Positions 52,447 to 61,283 are shown, counted from the stretch's first letter. The stretch is 64,000 bases of DNA from Mycolicibacterium psychrotolerans (GCF_010729305.1 NZ_AP022574.1:1426001-1490000), one strand, 5' to 3'. Program-made: numbers and translations. The notes: generated by a model not told the origin, from the sequence alone.

Positions 52447-53487
52447 TCACCGCACGCCCTGATGGGCGAGCGCTTCGGCCAGTTCGTACAGGCTGCCCAG
52501 GTCGACCCCGTCGGGCAGCGCAGGCAGTTCCAGACGCGGGATCTCCAGCTCCACGAGCTGCTCCGCGCTCTCGGCGCGGGCCGCGATGCGCGTCGCGTGC
52601 TCGATGGTCTCGGTCAGTAGTCCCGCGAAGTCGTTGTCGGACAACGTGATTCCAACGCTTCCCAGGTCCGACCGAATCGCGTCGGCGTCGATGCCGCCCT
52701 CGGCGGCCTTCGCGAGGTCGTCGGGCGGCAGGTACGCCGGGATGTTGCGGTTGATGATCACGCTGCCGATCGGCAGCTCCATCCCCCGCAGTTCGGTGAT
52801 CGCCTCCAGGGTCTCCTGAACCGGCAACGCCTCCAGCAGAGTGACGAGGTGGATGGCGGTGAGCTCCGAATGCAGCAGCCGCACCACCCCCTCGGCCTGC
52901 GAGTGCACCGGCCCGCCCTTGGCCAGATCCGACACCGCCTTGGTGACGTCGAGGAACCTCGCGATGCGCCCGGTGGGCGGGGAGTCGACCACGATCGAGT
53001 CGTAGTAGCCGTATTTGCCCTTCGCCTCTTTCGGGGTGCGGGTCACGACCTCTTTGATCTTGCCGGTGAGCAGCACGTCGCGCAGACCGGGAGCGATCGT
53101 CGTGGCGAACTCGACGGCCCCGATGCGGCGCATGGCGCGCCCGGCCAGCCCGAGGTTGTAGAACATGTCGAGGTACTCGAGGAACGCCGCCTCGGTGTCG
53201 ACGGCCAGCGCGTTGACCTGCCCGCCACCCTCGGCGGTGGCGATCTTCACCTCTTCATATGGCAGCGGGGGTACGTCGAACAGCTGCGCAATTCCTTGCC
53301 GGCCTTCGACTTCCACCAGCAGCACCTTGCGGCCACCGGCTGCCAGCGCCAGCGCCAGCGCCGCCGCGATGGTCGACTTGCCGGTGCCGCCCTTGCCGGT
53401 GACGAAATGCAGCCGAGCCTCGGTCAGGCGCGCCGGCCAGCCGACCGGCTTGGAACCATGCGGTGTCACCTCAGGTGTGGTTGCCAC
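52447..53487 (-). CDS. ArsA/Get3-like ATPase (Rv3679 type)
   Basis: The 346-residue ATPase has the full deviant Walker A ([13 protein letters not shown]) including the signature lysine, plus [10 protein letters not shown] and [15 protein letters not shown]. It is the first gene of the ArsA pair. GTG 53487 is preferred over the adjacent GTG 53490 because the -10 box TAGCAT then lies exactly 6 bases upstream. Get3-type proteins handle tail-anchored or other hydrophobic clients; the actual substrate in mycobacteria is not established. Confidence 0.9.
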   Translation of the reverse strand: MATTPEVTPHGSKPVGWPARLTEARLHFVTGKGGTGKSTIAAALALALAAGGRKVLLVEVEGRQGIAQLFDVPPLPYEEVKIATAEGGGQVNALAVDTEAAFLEYLDMFYNLGLAGRAMRRIGAVEFATTIAPGLRDVLLTGKIKEVVTRTPKEAKGKYGYYDSIVVDSPPTGRIARFLDVTKAVSDLAKGGPVHSQAEGVVRLLHSELTAIHLVTLLEALPVQETLEAITELRGMELPIGSVIINRNIPAYLPPDDLAKAAEGGIDADAIRSDLGSVGITLSDNDFAGLLTETIEHATRIAARAESAEQLVELEIPRLELPALPDGVDLGSLYELAEALAHQGVR

Positions 53488-53493
53488 CACTGC

Positions 53494-53499
53494 ATGCTA
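53494..53499 (-). promoter_or_regulatory. -10 box of leaderless ArsA-like operon
   Basis: Minus-strand TAGCAT ends 6 bases before GTG 53487. It faces the TAAGCT box of the divergent small gene, 23 bp away. Confidence 0.55.
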
Positions 53500-53522
53500 G
53501 CCATAGGGGATCGGGCGCCGGA

Positions 53523-53528
53523 TAAGCT
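53523..53528 (+). promoter_or_regulatory. -10 box of leaderless DUF4177 gene
   Basis: TAAGCT ends 7 bases before ATG 53536; no ribosome binding site is present. Confidence 0.55.
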
Positions 53529-53535
53529 CAGCCGC

Positions 53536-53697
53536 ATGAGCGAACCGACCCGCTGGGAGTACGCCACCGTTCCGCTGCTGACGCACGCGACCAAACAGAT
53601 CCTCGACCAGTGGGGCGAGGACGGCTGGGAGCTGGTCTCGGTGCTGCCCGGCCCGACCGGCGAGCAGCACGTCGCCTACCTGAAGCGACCCAAATGA
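53536..53697 (+). CDS. DUF4177 small protein
   Basis: This 53-residue protein has the DUF4177 pattern: WEYATVPLLTH at the start, DQWGEDGWELVSVLPGP in the middle and a strand (QHVAYLKRPK) at the end. The function is unknown; the family occurs in many actinobacteria (Rv3678A position). Its stop overlaps the ridA start by ATGA, so it is translationally coupled. It is leaderless by the -10 box position. Confidence 0.85.
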   Translation: MSEPTRWEYATVPLLTHATKQILDQWGEDGWELVSVLPGPTGEQHVAYLKRPK

Positions 53698-54236
53698 GCT
53701 CGACCTGGTCCGCCCGGCTGGATGAGCTGGGGATCGCGCTGCCCGAGGTCGTCGCCCCGCTGGCGGCCTACGTGCCCGCGGTGCGGACCGGGAACCTCGT
53801 CTACACCGCAGGTCAGCTGCCCATCAGCGGCGGGGAACTGGCCGAGGTGGGCAAGGTCGGCGCGGAGGTGTCGGTCGAGGACGCAGCGCACCTGGCCCGT
53901 CGGTGCGCGCTGAACGCACTGGCCGCGATCGACGCGCTGGTCGGCATCGACGCGGTGGTCCGCGTGGTCAAGGTCGTCGGCTTCGTCGCGTCCGCGCCCG
54001 GCTTCGGTGGTCAGCCCGTCGTGATCAACGGGGCGTCAGAACTGTTCGGCGAGATCTTCGGCGAGGCAGGGGCCCACGCCCGCTCGGCGGTCGGGGTGTC
54101 GGAGTTGCCGCGCAACGCGCCGGTGGAAGTGGAAGTGATCGTCGAGGTCGCCGGAGGCGACGATCAGGCAGAGGTCGCCGGAGGCGACGATCAGGCAGAG
54201 GTCGCCGGAGGCGACGATCAGGCAGACGCCGACTAG
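53694..54236 (+). CDS. RidA/YjgF-family enamine deaminase with repeat tail
   Basis: The 180-residue protein is a RidA-like enamine/imine deaminase that protects PLP enzymes from reactive enamines. LVYTAGQLPISGGEL and the C-terminal VSELPRNAPVEVEVIVEVA are family motifs; the usual Arg that contacts the carboxylate is in the ELPRNAP loop. The domain ends near residue 150, and three exact copies of the nonapeptide EVAGGDDQA plus DAD follow, encoded by a 27-bp tandem repeat (54144-54224). The MBL-fold gene starts directly after the stop. Confidence 0.88.
   Translation: MSSTWSARLDELGIALPEVVAPLAAYVPAVRTGNLVYTAGQLPISGGELAEVGKVGAEVSVEDAAHLARRCALNALAAIDALVGIDAVVRVVKVVGFVASAPGFGGQPVVINGASELFGEIFGEAGAHARSAVGVSELPRNAPVEVEVIVEVAGGDDQAEVAGGDDQAEVAGGDDQADAD
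54144..54224 (+). repeat. 27-bp in-frame tandem repeat, three exact copies
   Basis: The units at 54144-54170, 54171-54197 and 54198-54224 are identical and each encode EVAGGDDQA. The length is a multiple of 3, so copy changes would keep the frame. It lies at the very end of the ridA-like gene. Confidence 0.98.
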
Positions 54237-55010
54237 GTGGAGCACCCCGCCTACGGATTGCTGCGGCCGGTGACCGACACCGCGTCGGTGCTGCTGTGCG
54301 ACAACCCGGGGCGGATGACGCTCGACGGCACCAACACGTGGGTGCTGCGCGGGCCCGGCAGCACCGAGATGGTGGTCGTCGACCCCGGGCCCGACGACCG
54401 TGACGAGCACATCGAGCGGCTCGCCGCACTCGGCCCGATTCCCCTGGTGCTGATCAGTCACCGGCACGGCGACCACACCGGCGGCATCGACCGCATCGTG
54501 GAGCTGACCGACGCCGTGGTCCGCTCGGTGGGCAGCGGTTTCCTGCGTGGTCTCGGCGGACCGCTGACCGACGGTGAGGTGATCGACGCGGCCGGGCTGC
54601 GGATCACCGTGATGGCCACTCCCGGGCACACCGCCGATTCGCTGTCGTTCCTGCTCGACGATGCCGTGCTGACCGCGGACACCGTGCTGGGCCGCGGCAC
54701 CACCGTCATCGACACCGAAGACGGCGACCTCGGGGACTACCTGGACTCGCTGCGGCGCCTGCACGGCCTCGGCCACCGCAGGGTGCTGCCGGGGCACGGA
54801 CCCGATCTAGAGGACATGGCCGCCGTCACCGACATCTACCTCGCGCACCGCGAGGAGCGGCTCGACCAGATCCGCGGTGCGTTGCGCGACCTCGGGGACG
54901 ACGCCACCGCCCGCGCGGTGGTCGAGCACGTCTACACCGACGTCGACGAGAGCCTCTGGGACGTCGCCGAGTGGAGCGTGCAGGCGCAGCTGAACTATCT
55001 GCGCCGCTGA
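54237..55010 (+). CDS. Metallo-beta-lactamase-fold hydrolase
   Basis: The 257-residue protein has the MBL metal motif HRHGDHTGG, the third His in TPGHTADS, the Asp in LTADTVLG and the last His in VLPGHGPD. This matches the glyoxalase-II/LACTB2-like group (Rv3677c position), and C-terminal residues 200-257 form the small helical domain of LACTB2-like hydrolases. The GTG start directly follows the ridA stop, with no gap. The substrate is unknown; RNA or a thioester are both possible for such proteins. Confidence 0.88.
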   Translation: MEHPAYGLLRPVTDTASVLLCDNPGRMTLDGTNTWVLRGPGSTEMVVVDPGPDDRDEHIERLAALGPIPLVLISHRHGDHTGGIDRIVELTDAVVRSVGSGFLRGLGGPLTDGEVIDAAGLRITVMATPGHTADSLSFLLDDAVLTADTVLGRGTTVIDTEDGDLGDYLDSLRRLHGLGHRRVLPGHGPDLEDMAAVTDIYLAHREERLDQIRGALRDLGDDATARAVVEHVYTDVDESLWDVAEWSVQAQLNYLRR

Positions 55011-55031
55011 CTCACCCCGCCGAAACCGACG

Positions 55032-55066
55032 TTTGGGCGCGAAAACGGCCGGATTTCACGCCCAAA
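55032..55066. terminator. Hairpin between convergent MBL and crp genes
   Basis: TTTGGGCGCGAAA (55032-55044) and TTTCACGCCCAAA (55054-55066) pair over 13 bp with one mismatch. The 13-base string CGACGTTTGGGCG also occurs twice (55027-55039 and 55068-55080), so the element looks like a small dispersed repeat that acts as a bidirectional terminator. Confidence 0.65.
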
Positions 55067-55087
55067 CCGACGTTTGGGCGAAAGGGG

Positions 55088-55762
55088 TCAGCGCGCTCGG
55101 CGCGCCAGCCGCTCGGAGTCGCTGATCAGCACGCTCTTGCCCTCGAGCCGGATCCAGCCGCGATGGGCGAAGTCGGCCAGCGCCTTGTTCACGGTCTCGC
55201 GGGAGGCGCCGACGAGCTGGGCGATCTCCTCCTGCGTCAGGTCGTGGGTGACGCGCAACGCGCCGCCCTCCTGTGTCCCGAAGCGCTGGGCGAGCTGCAG
55301 CAGCTGCTTGGCCACCCGGCCGGGCACGTCGGTGAAGATCAGGTCGGCGAGATTGTTGTTGGTGCGGCGCAGCCGGCGGGCCAGCACCCGCAGCAACTGC
55401 TCGGCGATCTCGGGCCGGTCGGCGATCCAGGCCCGCAGCGCCTCGCGGTCCATCGAGACGGCCCGCACCTCGGTGATGGTGGTGGCGCTCGACGTGCGGG
55501 GACCCGGATCGAAGATCGACAGCTCGCCGAACATGTCCGACGGGCCCATGATCGTCAGCAAGTTCTCGCGGCCGTCCGGCGAGCGGCGTCCGATCTTCAC
55601 CTTGCCCGAGATGATGATGTAGAGCCGGTCCCCGGGCTCCCCCTCAGCGAACACGGTGTGTCCGCGGGGGAAGTCGACAGGCTGCAGCTGCTTGGTCAGC
55701 GCGGAAACGGCGCTGGGTTCGACCCCCTGGAAGATTCCGGCCCTGGCCAGGATCTCGTCCAC
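55088..55762 (-). CDS. crp: Crp/Fnr-family cAMP receptor regulator
   Basis: The 224-residue regulator controls many genes in response to cAMP in mycobacteria (Rv3676). The cyclic-nucleotide domain shows [14 protein letters not shown] and the phosphate cassette [18 protein letters not shown]; the C-terminal helix-turn-helix reads [24 protein letters not shown] at 55762 follows AGAGGGG. The 102 bp upstream separate it from a small membrane-protein gene on the same strand. Confidence 0.96.
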   Translation of the reverse strand: MDEILARAGIFQGVEPSAVSALTKQLQPVDFPRGHTVFAEGEPGDRLYIIISGKVKIGRRSPDGRENLLTIMGPSDMFGELSIFDPGPRTSSATTITEVRAVSMDREALRAWIADRPEIAEQLLRVLARRLRRTNNNLADLIFTDVPGRVAKQLLQLAQRFGTQEGGALRVTHDLTQEEIAQLVGASRETVNKALADFAHRGWIRLEGKSVLISDSERLARRAR

Positions 55763-55864
55763 GTTGCCCCTCTTTGGAGATGTTGGTGGTCAGACATGCG
55801 CACGCTGACCCGCGATGAATCGTCAGATCAGTCTAGAGGCATGGCTTCCCATGACCAGCTCACG

Positions 55865-56197
55865 CTACACAGGATTGGCATGTGGGGTCTGCTGAAACCC
55901 CGTATTGACGCGCTGTGGAAAGGACCGGACCGTCGGCAAACCCGCCGGCGCCGCGCTGCGCCCGGCGACCGCGACGGCCGCCTCCCGCTCACCGCGGCGG
56001 CGATGCTGATCGTGGATGGCCGTGCCGAGGCCGTCGCGCACCAGGACGTCGACGTCACTGGCCTCGGCCTGATCCAGGAATTGGGCGACCTCGTCCGCCG
56101 AGATCGTCTCGCGGCGCAGCCCGGCCTCCACCCGCTCCAGACCAAACGTCGCCAGCATCAACAACCCGGGTATCAGCGCGACGAGCAACCACGACAC
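55865..56197 (-). CDS. Small membrane protein (Rv3675-like)
   Basis: The 110-residue protein begins with one membrane helix (SWLLVALIPGLLMLATFGL), followed by an acidic stretch (ISADEVAQFLDQAEASDV) and a basic, disordered tail. Position between crp and nth matches Rv3675 of M. tuberculosis. The start is GTG 56197, without a clear ribosome binding site. The function is unknown. Confidence 0.6.
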   Translation of the reverse strand: MSWLLVALIPGLLMLATFGLERVEAGLRRETISADEVAQFLDQAEASDVDVLVRDGLGTAIHDQHRRRGEREAAVAVAGRSAAPAGLPTVRSFPQRVNTGFQQTPHANPV

Positions 56198-56301
56198 AAG
56201 TCGGAAGTAAACACGGCCAAGGTCTCGGCGGGATCACGAAAAGCCCTCGTTAAGGACCGATCCGCGGACCGGCGCGTCGTCGCTGTGTCCGGGGTGCTCA
56301 G

Positions 56302-56307
56302 TACGCT
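56302..56307 (+). promoter_or_regulatory. -10 box of leaderless nth
   Basis: TACGCT ends 6 bases before GTG 56314. Confidence 0.55.
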
Positions 56308-56313
56308 GGCCTG

Positions 56314-57066
56314 GTGACCGTGACGCAGCGGAACAGCAAATGGGACAAAGAGACTCACCTGGGTCTCGTCCGGCGCGCCCGCAGAATGAATCGCACTCTG
56401 GCCCAAGCATTTCCGCATGTGTACTGCGAGCTGGACTTCACCAACCCGCTCGAGCTGACGGTGGCCACGATTCTTTCCGCCCAGAGCACCGACAAACGCG
56501 TCAACCTGACCACCCCTGCGCTGTTCGTCAAATACCGCACCGCCGCCGACTACGCAGGGGCCGACCGGGCGGAACTCGAGGAGCTCATCCGGCCCACCGG
56601 GTTCTTCCGGAACAAGGCCAACTCGCTGATCCGGCTGGGTCAGGAACTCGTCGAGCGGTTCGACGGGCAGGTGCCGGCCACGCTCGACGAGCTGGTGACG
56701 CTGCCGGGGGTGGGCCGCAAGACCGCCAATGTCATCCTCGGCAACGCGTTCGACATCCCCGGCATCACGGTGGACACCCATTTCGGCAGGCTGGTCCGCC
56801 GGTGGCGCTGGACCGCCGAGGAGGATCCGGTCAAGGTCGAACATGCGATCGGTGCGCTGATCGAGCGCAGCGAGTGGACGCTGCTCAGCCACCGGGTGAT
56901 CTTCCACGGGCGCCGGGTGTGCCACGCCCGCAAGCCGGCCTGCGGTGTCTGCGTGCTCGCCAAGGACTGCCCGTCGTTCGGGACCGGGCCCACCGATCCG
57001 CTGGTGGCGGCCCCGCTGGTCAAAGGTCCGGAAACCGAGCACCTGCTGGCGCTCGCCGGGCTGTAG
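56314..57066 (+). CDS. nth: Endonuclease III
   Basis: Nth removes oxidised pyrimidines from DNA and cuts the abasic site. The 250 residues contain the helix-hairpin-helix [16 protein letters not shown] with the catalytic Lys, the catalytic Asp in VDTHFGR, and the [4Fe-4S] ligands C-x6-C-x2-C-x5-C ([17 protein letters not shown]). GTG at 56314 is 6 bases from a -10 box (leaderless). It leads an operon with the TlpA-like, Nudix and marP genes (Rv3674c-Rv3671c). Confidence 0.96.
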   Translation: MTVTQRNSKWDKETHLGLVRRARRMNRTLAQAFPHVYCELDFTNPLELTVATILSAQSTDKRVNLTTPALFVKYRTAADYAGADRAELEELIRPTGFFRNKANSLIRLGQELVERFDGQVPATLDELVTLPGVGRKTANVILGNAFDIPGITVDTHFGRLVRRWRWTAEEDPVKVEHAIGALIERSEWTLLSHRVIFHGRRVCHARKPACGVCVLAKDCPSFGTGPTDPLVAAPLVKGPETEHLLALAGL

Positions 57067-57073
57067 GGCGCCG

Positions 57074-57718
57074 ATGAGCGCATCGGCACGCTGGAGCATC
57101 GTGGCGCTGATCGTCCTCATCGCGGTCGGGATGGCCCTGTTCGCCGAACTGGGCGCCGACGACGCCGGCCCCGCCACGCCGGGGACGGTGTCCGCGCGCG
57201 ACAAGCGCGACGCCGACACAGACGCCGCGCTCGGCCCCCCGCGGGCCCGGGCCGACCTCGCGCCGTGCCCGTCGCCGGGCACCGGGCCCGGTCCTGAGGT
57301 GCTGCGCGGCATCGTCGTCGAGTGCGCCGGCGACGGGACGCCCGTCGACGTGGCCGACGCCGTCGCGGGACGGCCGACGGTGCTGAACCTGTGGGCGTAC
57401 TGGTGTGGTCCGTGCGCCGACGAGCTGCCTGCCATGGCCGAATATCAGCGCCGCGCCGGTCCCGAGGTCACCGTGCTCACCGTGCACCAGGACGAGAACG
57501 AGACCGCGGCGTTGCTCCGGCTCGCCGAACTCGGGGTGCATTTGCCGACGCTGCAGGACGGACGCCGCCGCATCGCCGCTGCGCTGCAGGTCCCCAACGT
57601 GATGCCGGCGACAGTGGTGCTGCGCGCGGACGGTAGCGTGGCCGAGATCCTGCCCCGGTCCTTTGCGACCGCCGACGAGATCGCCGCCGCGGTCGACCCG
57701 AAGATTGGAGTGAGGTGA
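57074..57718 (+). CDS. TlpA-like membrane-anchored thioredoxin
   Basis: The 214-residue protein has an N-terminal membrane anchor (IVALIVLIAVGMALFAELG) and an extracytoplasmic thioredoxin-like domain with the redox motif WCGPC in VLNLWAYWCGPCADEL. The cis-Pro loop is VMPATVVLR. It probably reduces or forms disulfides outside the membrane. ATG at 57074 is 8 bp after the nth stop, and its stop overlaps the Nudix start (GTGA). Confidence 0.9.
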   Translation: MSASARWSIVALIVLIAVGMALFAELGADDAGPATPGTVSARDKRDADTDAALGPPRARADLAPCPSPGTGPGPEVLRGIVVECAGDGTPVDVADAVAGRPTVLNLWAYWCGPCADELPAMAEYQRRAGPEVTVLTVHQDENETAALLRLAELGVHLPTLQDGRRRIAAALQVPNVMPATVVLRADGSVAEILPRSFATADEIAAAVDPKIGVR

Positions 57719-58497
57719 GCTGGGACAGCAGGGACGGTGAGTTGACGCCCGACGCCGCGCCGCCCTGGCTCACACCGCTGGTCAGCCGGCCCGACGCGGT
57801 CAAGAACGCCTACCGCCGCCGGGTGCCCGCCGAGGTGCTCGCCGCGCTCACCGCCGCCAACGCGACCGCGGCCGTCACCGGATCCCGCCGCGACGCGGCC
57901 GTGCTGGTGCTGTTCTCCGGACCAGAGGACGGAACCCCCGGCGTCCTGCCCGCCGACGCCGACCTGCTCGTCACCGTTCGCGCGTCCACGCTGCGCCACC
58001 ACGCAGGCCAGGCCGCGTTTCCCGGCGGCGCGGCCGACCCCTGTGACCAGAGCCCGGTGCACACCGCGCTGCGGGAGGCGACGGAGGAGACGGGGCTCGC
58101 AGCAGGCCGGCTGCGCCCGCTGGCCACGCTGGAGAAGATGTTCATCCCGCCGTCGGGGTTCCACGTCGTGCCGGTGCTCGCCCACTCCACCGATCCCGGC
58201 CCGGTCGCGGTCGTCGACGAATCCGAGACCGCGCTCGTCGCACGGGTCCCGGTGCGCGCCTTCGTCAACCCGGCCAACCGGATCATGGTGTACCGCAAGG
58301 AGAACACCCGGCGCACCGCCGGGCCCGCGTTCCTTCTCAACCAGATGGTGGTGTGGGGCTTCACCGGTCAGGTGATCGCGGCGATGCTCGACGTCGCGGG
58401 CTGGGCGGTGCCGTGGGACACCGACGCCGTGTACGAACTCGGCGATGCAATGGCGCGACTGGACGCCGAGGACAGCTACGGTGAGGTCCAACGATGA
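57715..58497 (+). CDS. Nudix hydrolase, CoA pyrophosphatase type
   Basis: The 260-residue protein carries a Nudix box ending ALREATEETGL, with the UPF0035/CoAse-like LRHHAGQAAFPGG before it. The first Glu of the classic Nudix pattern is Gln here, and the rest of the box (RE and EE) is intact. The family hydrolyses CoA or similar nucleotides at the diphosphate. GTG start overlaps the TlpA-like stop, and the stop overlaps marP by ATGA. Confidence 0.86.
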   Translation: MSWDSRDGELTPDAAPPWLTPLVSRPDAVKNAYRRRVPAEVLAALTAANATAAVTGSRRDAAVLVLFSGPEDGTPGVLPADADLLVTVRASTLRHHAGQAAFPGGAADPCDQSPVHTALREATEETGLAAGRLRPLATLEKMFIPPSGFHVVPVLAHSTDPGPVAVVDESETALVARVPVRAFVNPANRIMVYRKENTRRTAGPAFLLNQMVVWGFTGQVIAAMLDVAGWAVPWDTDAVYELGDAMARLDAEDSYGEVQR

Positions 58498-59684
58498 CAT
58501 CGTCACAGTGGCTGGACATAGCCGTACTCGCCGTAGCGCTCATCGCCGCCATCTCGGGCTGGCGATCCGGGGCGCCCGGTTCTGTGCTGGCACTGGTCGG
58601 TGTGGTGCTGGGCGCGGTCGCCGGCGTGCTGTTGGCTCCGCACGTGGTCAACCACATCGACGGGCCGCGAACCAAGCTGTTCGTCACGCTTTTCCTGATC
58701 CTCGCGCTCGTGGTGATCGGCGAGATAGCCGGAGTCGTGCTCGGCCGCGCCGTGCGCGGGGCGATCCGCAACCCGACGCTGCGCGTCGTCGACTCGGTGG
58801 TCGGCGTCGCAGTGCAGTTGGTGCTCGTCCTGACGGCGGCCTGGCTGCTGGGTACCGCGCTTGTCTCGTCGCCGCAGCCCAATCTCGCTGCCGCGGTGCA
58901 GGGTTCCAAGGTGATCGCCGAGGTCGACTCGGTGGCGCCGAACTGGCTGCGGAGCGTGCCGGGCCGGTTGTCCGGGCTGTGGGACACCTCCGGGCTGCAC
59001 GACGTGCTCAAGGACTTCGGGCCGACCCCGGTCGCGGCGGTCGACGCCCCGGACGCGTCGTTGGCGACGTCGGCGGTGGTGGGCGCCACGCGTTCGAGCG
59101 TGGTCAAGGTGCGCGGGGTCGCGCAGAGCTGCCAGAAGGTGCTGGAGGGCAGCGGTTTCGTCGTCGCCCCCAACCGGGTGATGTCCAACGCGCACGTGGT
59201 CGCCGGCTCGGAGAGCGTCACCGTCGAGGTCGATGGGCAGACCTACGACGCCGGGGTGGTGTCCTACGACCCCAACGCCGACATCTCGATCCTCGACGTG
59301 CCCAACCTGCCGTCGGCGCCCCTGCAGTTCGCCGACGCCCAGGCGCCCACCGGCACCGACGGCATCGTCATGGGCTATCCCGGCGGGGGTGATTTCACCG
59401 CGACGCCCGCACGTGTGCGGGAGGTGATCGAGCTCAACGGCCCCGACATCTACCGCAGCACCACGGTGACGCGCGAGGTGTACACGATCCGGGGCACGGT
59501 GAAGCAGGGCAATTCAGGCGGGCCGATGGTCAACCGCTCCGGCAAGGTGCTCGGGGTGGTGTTCGGCGCGGCGGTCGACGACGTCGACACCGGGTTCGTG
59601 CTCACCGCCGAGGAAGTGTCACGGCAGATGGCCAAGGTCGGCAACATCGAGCGGGTGCCGACGGGGACCTGCATCAGCGGTTAA
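58494..59684 (+). CDS. marP: MarP membrane serine protease
   Basis: MarP is a periplasmic protease anchored by four membrane helices, needed for acid resistance in M. tuberculosis (Rv3671c). The 396 residues show the membrane part (1-150, CvpA-like) and a chymotrypsin-like domain with His in MSNAHVVAG, Asp in NADISILD and Ser in KQGNSGGPM. Cys in QSCQKV and in GTCISG at the end may form the known disulfide. ATGA overlap with the Nudix gene. The stop overlaps the convergent ephE stop by 4 bp. Confidence 0.95.
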   Translation: MTSSQWLDIAVLAVALIAAISGWRSGAPGSVLALVGVVLGAVAGVLLAPHVVNHIDGPRTKLFVTLFLILALVVIGEIAGVVLGRAVRGAIRNPTLRVVDSVVGVAVQLVLVLTAAWLLGTALVSSPQPNLAAAVQGSKVIAEVDSVAPNWLRSVPGRLSGLWDTSGLHDVLKDFGPTPVAAVDAPDASLATSAVVGATRSSVVKVRGVAQSCQKVLEGSGFVVAPNRVMSNAHVVAGSESVTVEVDGQTYDAGVVSYDPNADISILDVPNLPSAPLQFADAQAPTGTDGIVMGYPGGGDFTATPARVREVIELNGPDIYRSTTVTREVYTIRGTVKQGNSGGPMVNRSGKVLGVVFGAAVDDVDTGFVLTAEEVSRQMAKVGNIERVPTGTCISG

Positions 59685-60640
59685 CGGTAGACCTGTCCCA
59701 GGAACCGGGCGAGCTGCTCGTTGACCGCCGCCGGCGCCTCCTCGTGGCCGAAATGCCCTGCGCCTGCAACGGATACGAAGCGGCCGTGCGGCGCATAGCG
59801 CTGGGTCCGGTACACCGGGTCGGCCAGCACATAGGGGTCGGCATCACCGCGCAGGTGCAGTACCGGCACCGAGATCGGCCGCTTCATCGAGCGCATGAAG
59901 CGCCGCCCCTCGCCGCGCAGCTGGCTGCGCACCGCCCAGCGCTGGTACTCCAGAGCCGAGTGCGCCGCGGACGGGATCTGGATGGCACGCCGCATGTGCG
60001 CCATCGTCTCCGAAAAGTCCTCTGTCGCCTGCCATTTCGCGCTTGACCGGCTGCGGACGATCCGCTCCAGCTCGGCTGCGTCGTGGCGGGTGAGCGCGCG
60101 CTCGGGCCACGTGGGCATCTGATAGCGCAGCATCCACGGCAGCAGCGCGCGACCCTGATCGCGTCGCCTCAGCGCCGACGCCCGCAACGCGGCCGGATGT
60201 GGGGAACTGACCGCGGCGATCGCGGTGACCACCCTCGGGTGCAGCACCGCGGTCGCCCAGCAGACCAGCCCGCCGTCGGCGTGACCGACCAGCGTCGCGG
60301 AGCTGTGGCCCAGCGCCCGCACCAGCCCTGCCGTGTCACCGGCGAGCGTCCAGCCGTCGTAGCCCCGCGGAGGTTTGTCGCTGCCGCCGTAGCCGCGCAG
60401 ATCCACCGCGACGACGCGCGCCCCGGACAGCCCGCGCAGCTGATGGCGCCACGACCACCAGAACGAGCCGAACCCGTGCAGCAGGATGACCAGCGGCCGG
60501 TCCGTCAGCGGCCGTGACTGGTCGTCAGCGCGCGCCTCCAGGTCGGCTTCGACGACGTGGAAGCGAATCCCGTTGGCGTGCACATCGAGATGACGCCACG
60601 CTCCGTCGATGCGCACCACCGACGGATCGGGTTTGCCCAT
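59681..60640 (-). CDS. ephE: Alpha/beta hydrolase (EphE-like epoxide hydrolase)
   Basis: The 319-residue protein has an alpha/beta-hydrolase fold: oxyanion loop LLHGFGSFWW, nucleophile elbow LVGHADGGL with Asp as nucleophile (as in epoxide hydrolases), acid DADPYV and His in GAGHFGHEE. The position matches Rv3670 (EphE). The epoxide substrate is unknown. The start ATG 60640 overlaps the stop of the holin-like gene by one base (TAATG), so the pair is coupled. Confidence 0.9.
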   Translation of the reverse strand: MGKPDPSVVRIDGAWRHLDVHANGIRFHVVEADLEARADDQSRPLTDRPLVILLHGFGSFWWSWRHQLRGLSGARVVAVDLRGYGGSDKPPRGYDGWTLAGDTAGLVRALGHSSATLVGHADGGLVCWATAVLHPRVVTAIAAVSSPHPAALRASALRRRDQGRALLPWMLRYQMPTWPERALTRHDAAELERIVRSRSSAKWQATEDFSETMAHMRRAIQIPSAAHSALEYQRWAVRSQLRGEGRRFMRSMKRPISVPVLHLRGDADPYVLADPVYRTQRYAPHGRFVSVAGAGHFGHEEAPAAVNEQLARFLGQVYR

Positions 60641-61146
60641 TACCAGCCGGAGGGATCGGCGGGCGCCGCCTGCTTACCGTCCGTCGTCGCGACAGCCTTC
60701 TTCTCCGCCCCCGACGTGAACGCCTCGGGGATCTCCTTGACCGACTCGATCGTCTTCTGCGGTCCGCGGATCCTGCGCACCTTCAAATAACCCAGCAGGG
60801 CCAGCGCCGCGGTCACCACCACCATGATCCCGAAGACGATGAGGAACGCCGCCCAGCGCCACAACCAGTTGTCGAGCAACTCGGCGAGGAAGAAGAAGAA
60901 GAAGAACGTCGAGTAGAACAGCACCACCAGCGCCAGGATGAAGAAGACGCTTCCGGTGAGGCCCTTCTTGACGTCACGGGTGATCTCGGCCTTGGCCAGT
61001 TCGACCTCGGCGCGGACCAGAGTCGACACCTGAGCGGTCGCGTCCTTGACCAGATCGCCGATGGACGGATCGGGCTTGGGCGCATGCGGGTCCACCAGCG
61101 GTATCGATGTCACCGTGGCCGGCGCGCCGTTTCTGCGATCGCTCAC
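60640..61146 (-). CDS. Actinobacterial holin-X-like (phage holin family) membrane protein
   Basis: The 168-residue protein has two membrane segments (SVFFILALVVLFYSTFFFFF; AAFLIVFGIMVVVTAALALL) after a polar helix (DATAQVSTLVRAEVELAKAE) and a Lys-rich tail. It belongs to the Holin-X family common in actinobacteria and is not linked to phage here. GTG 61146 follows GGGAAGGGAAG. It matches Rv3669. Confidence 0.88.
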   Translation of the reverse strand: MSDRRNGAPATVTSIPLVDPHAPKPDPSIGDLVKDATAQVSTLVRAEVELAKAEITRDVKKGLTGSVFFILALVVLFYSTFFFFFFLAELLDNWLWRWAAFLIVFGIMVVVTAALALLGYLKVRRIRGPQKTIESVKEIPEAFTSGAEKKAVATTDGKQAAPADPSGW

Positions 61147-61283
61147 AAGAGCTTCCCTTCCCGCATGTGTTCTGGTCGCGGCTTATGTTGCCACGTGGCG
61201 GAGAACGAAACGATTCCGCGGTGACGTTAGACTGCCTTGATTCCTTCCATGGCGGGTCGGGCCACGTCGATTGGGGTGAGCAG

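Noticed and set aside
55763..55864. Crp autoregulatory site before crp
   Set aside because: TGTGTAGCGTGAGC on the minus strand resembles half of a Crp site, but the second half (TCACA) is missing.
60640..61146. Prophage remnant because of a phage-holin-family protein
   Set aside because: Holin-X-type proteins are ordinary actinobacterial membrane proteins; there are no other phage genes, and the neighbours are conserved core genes.
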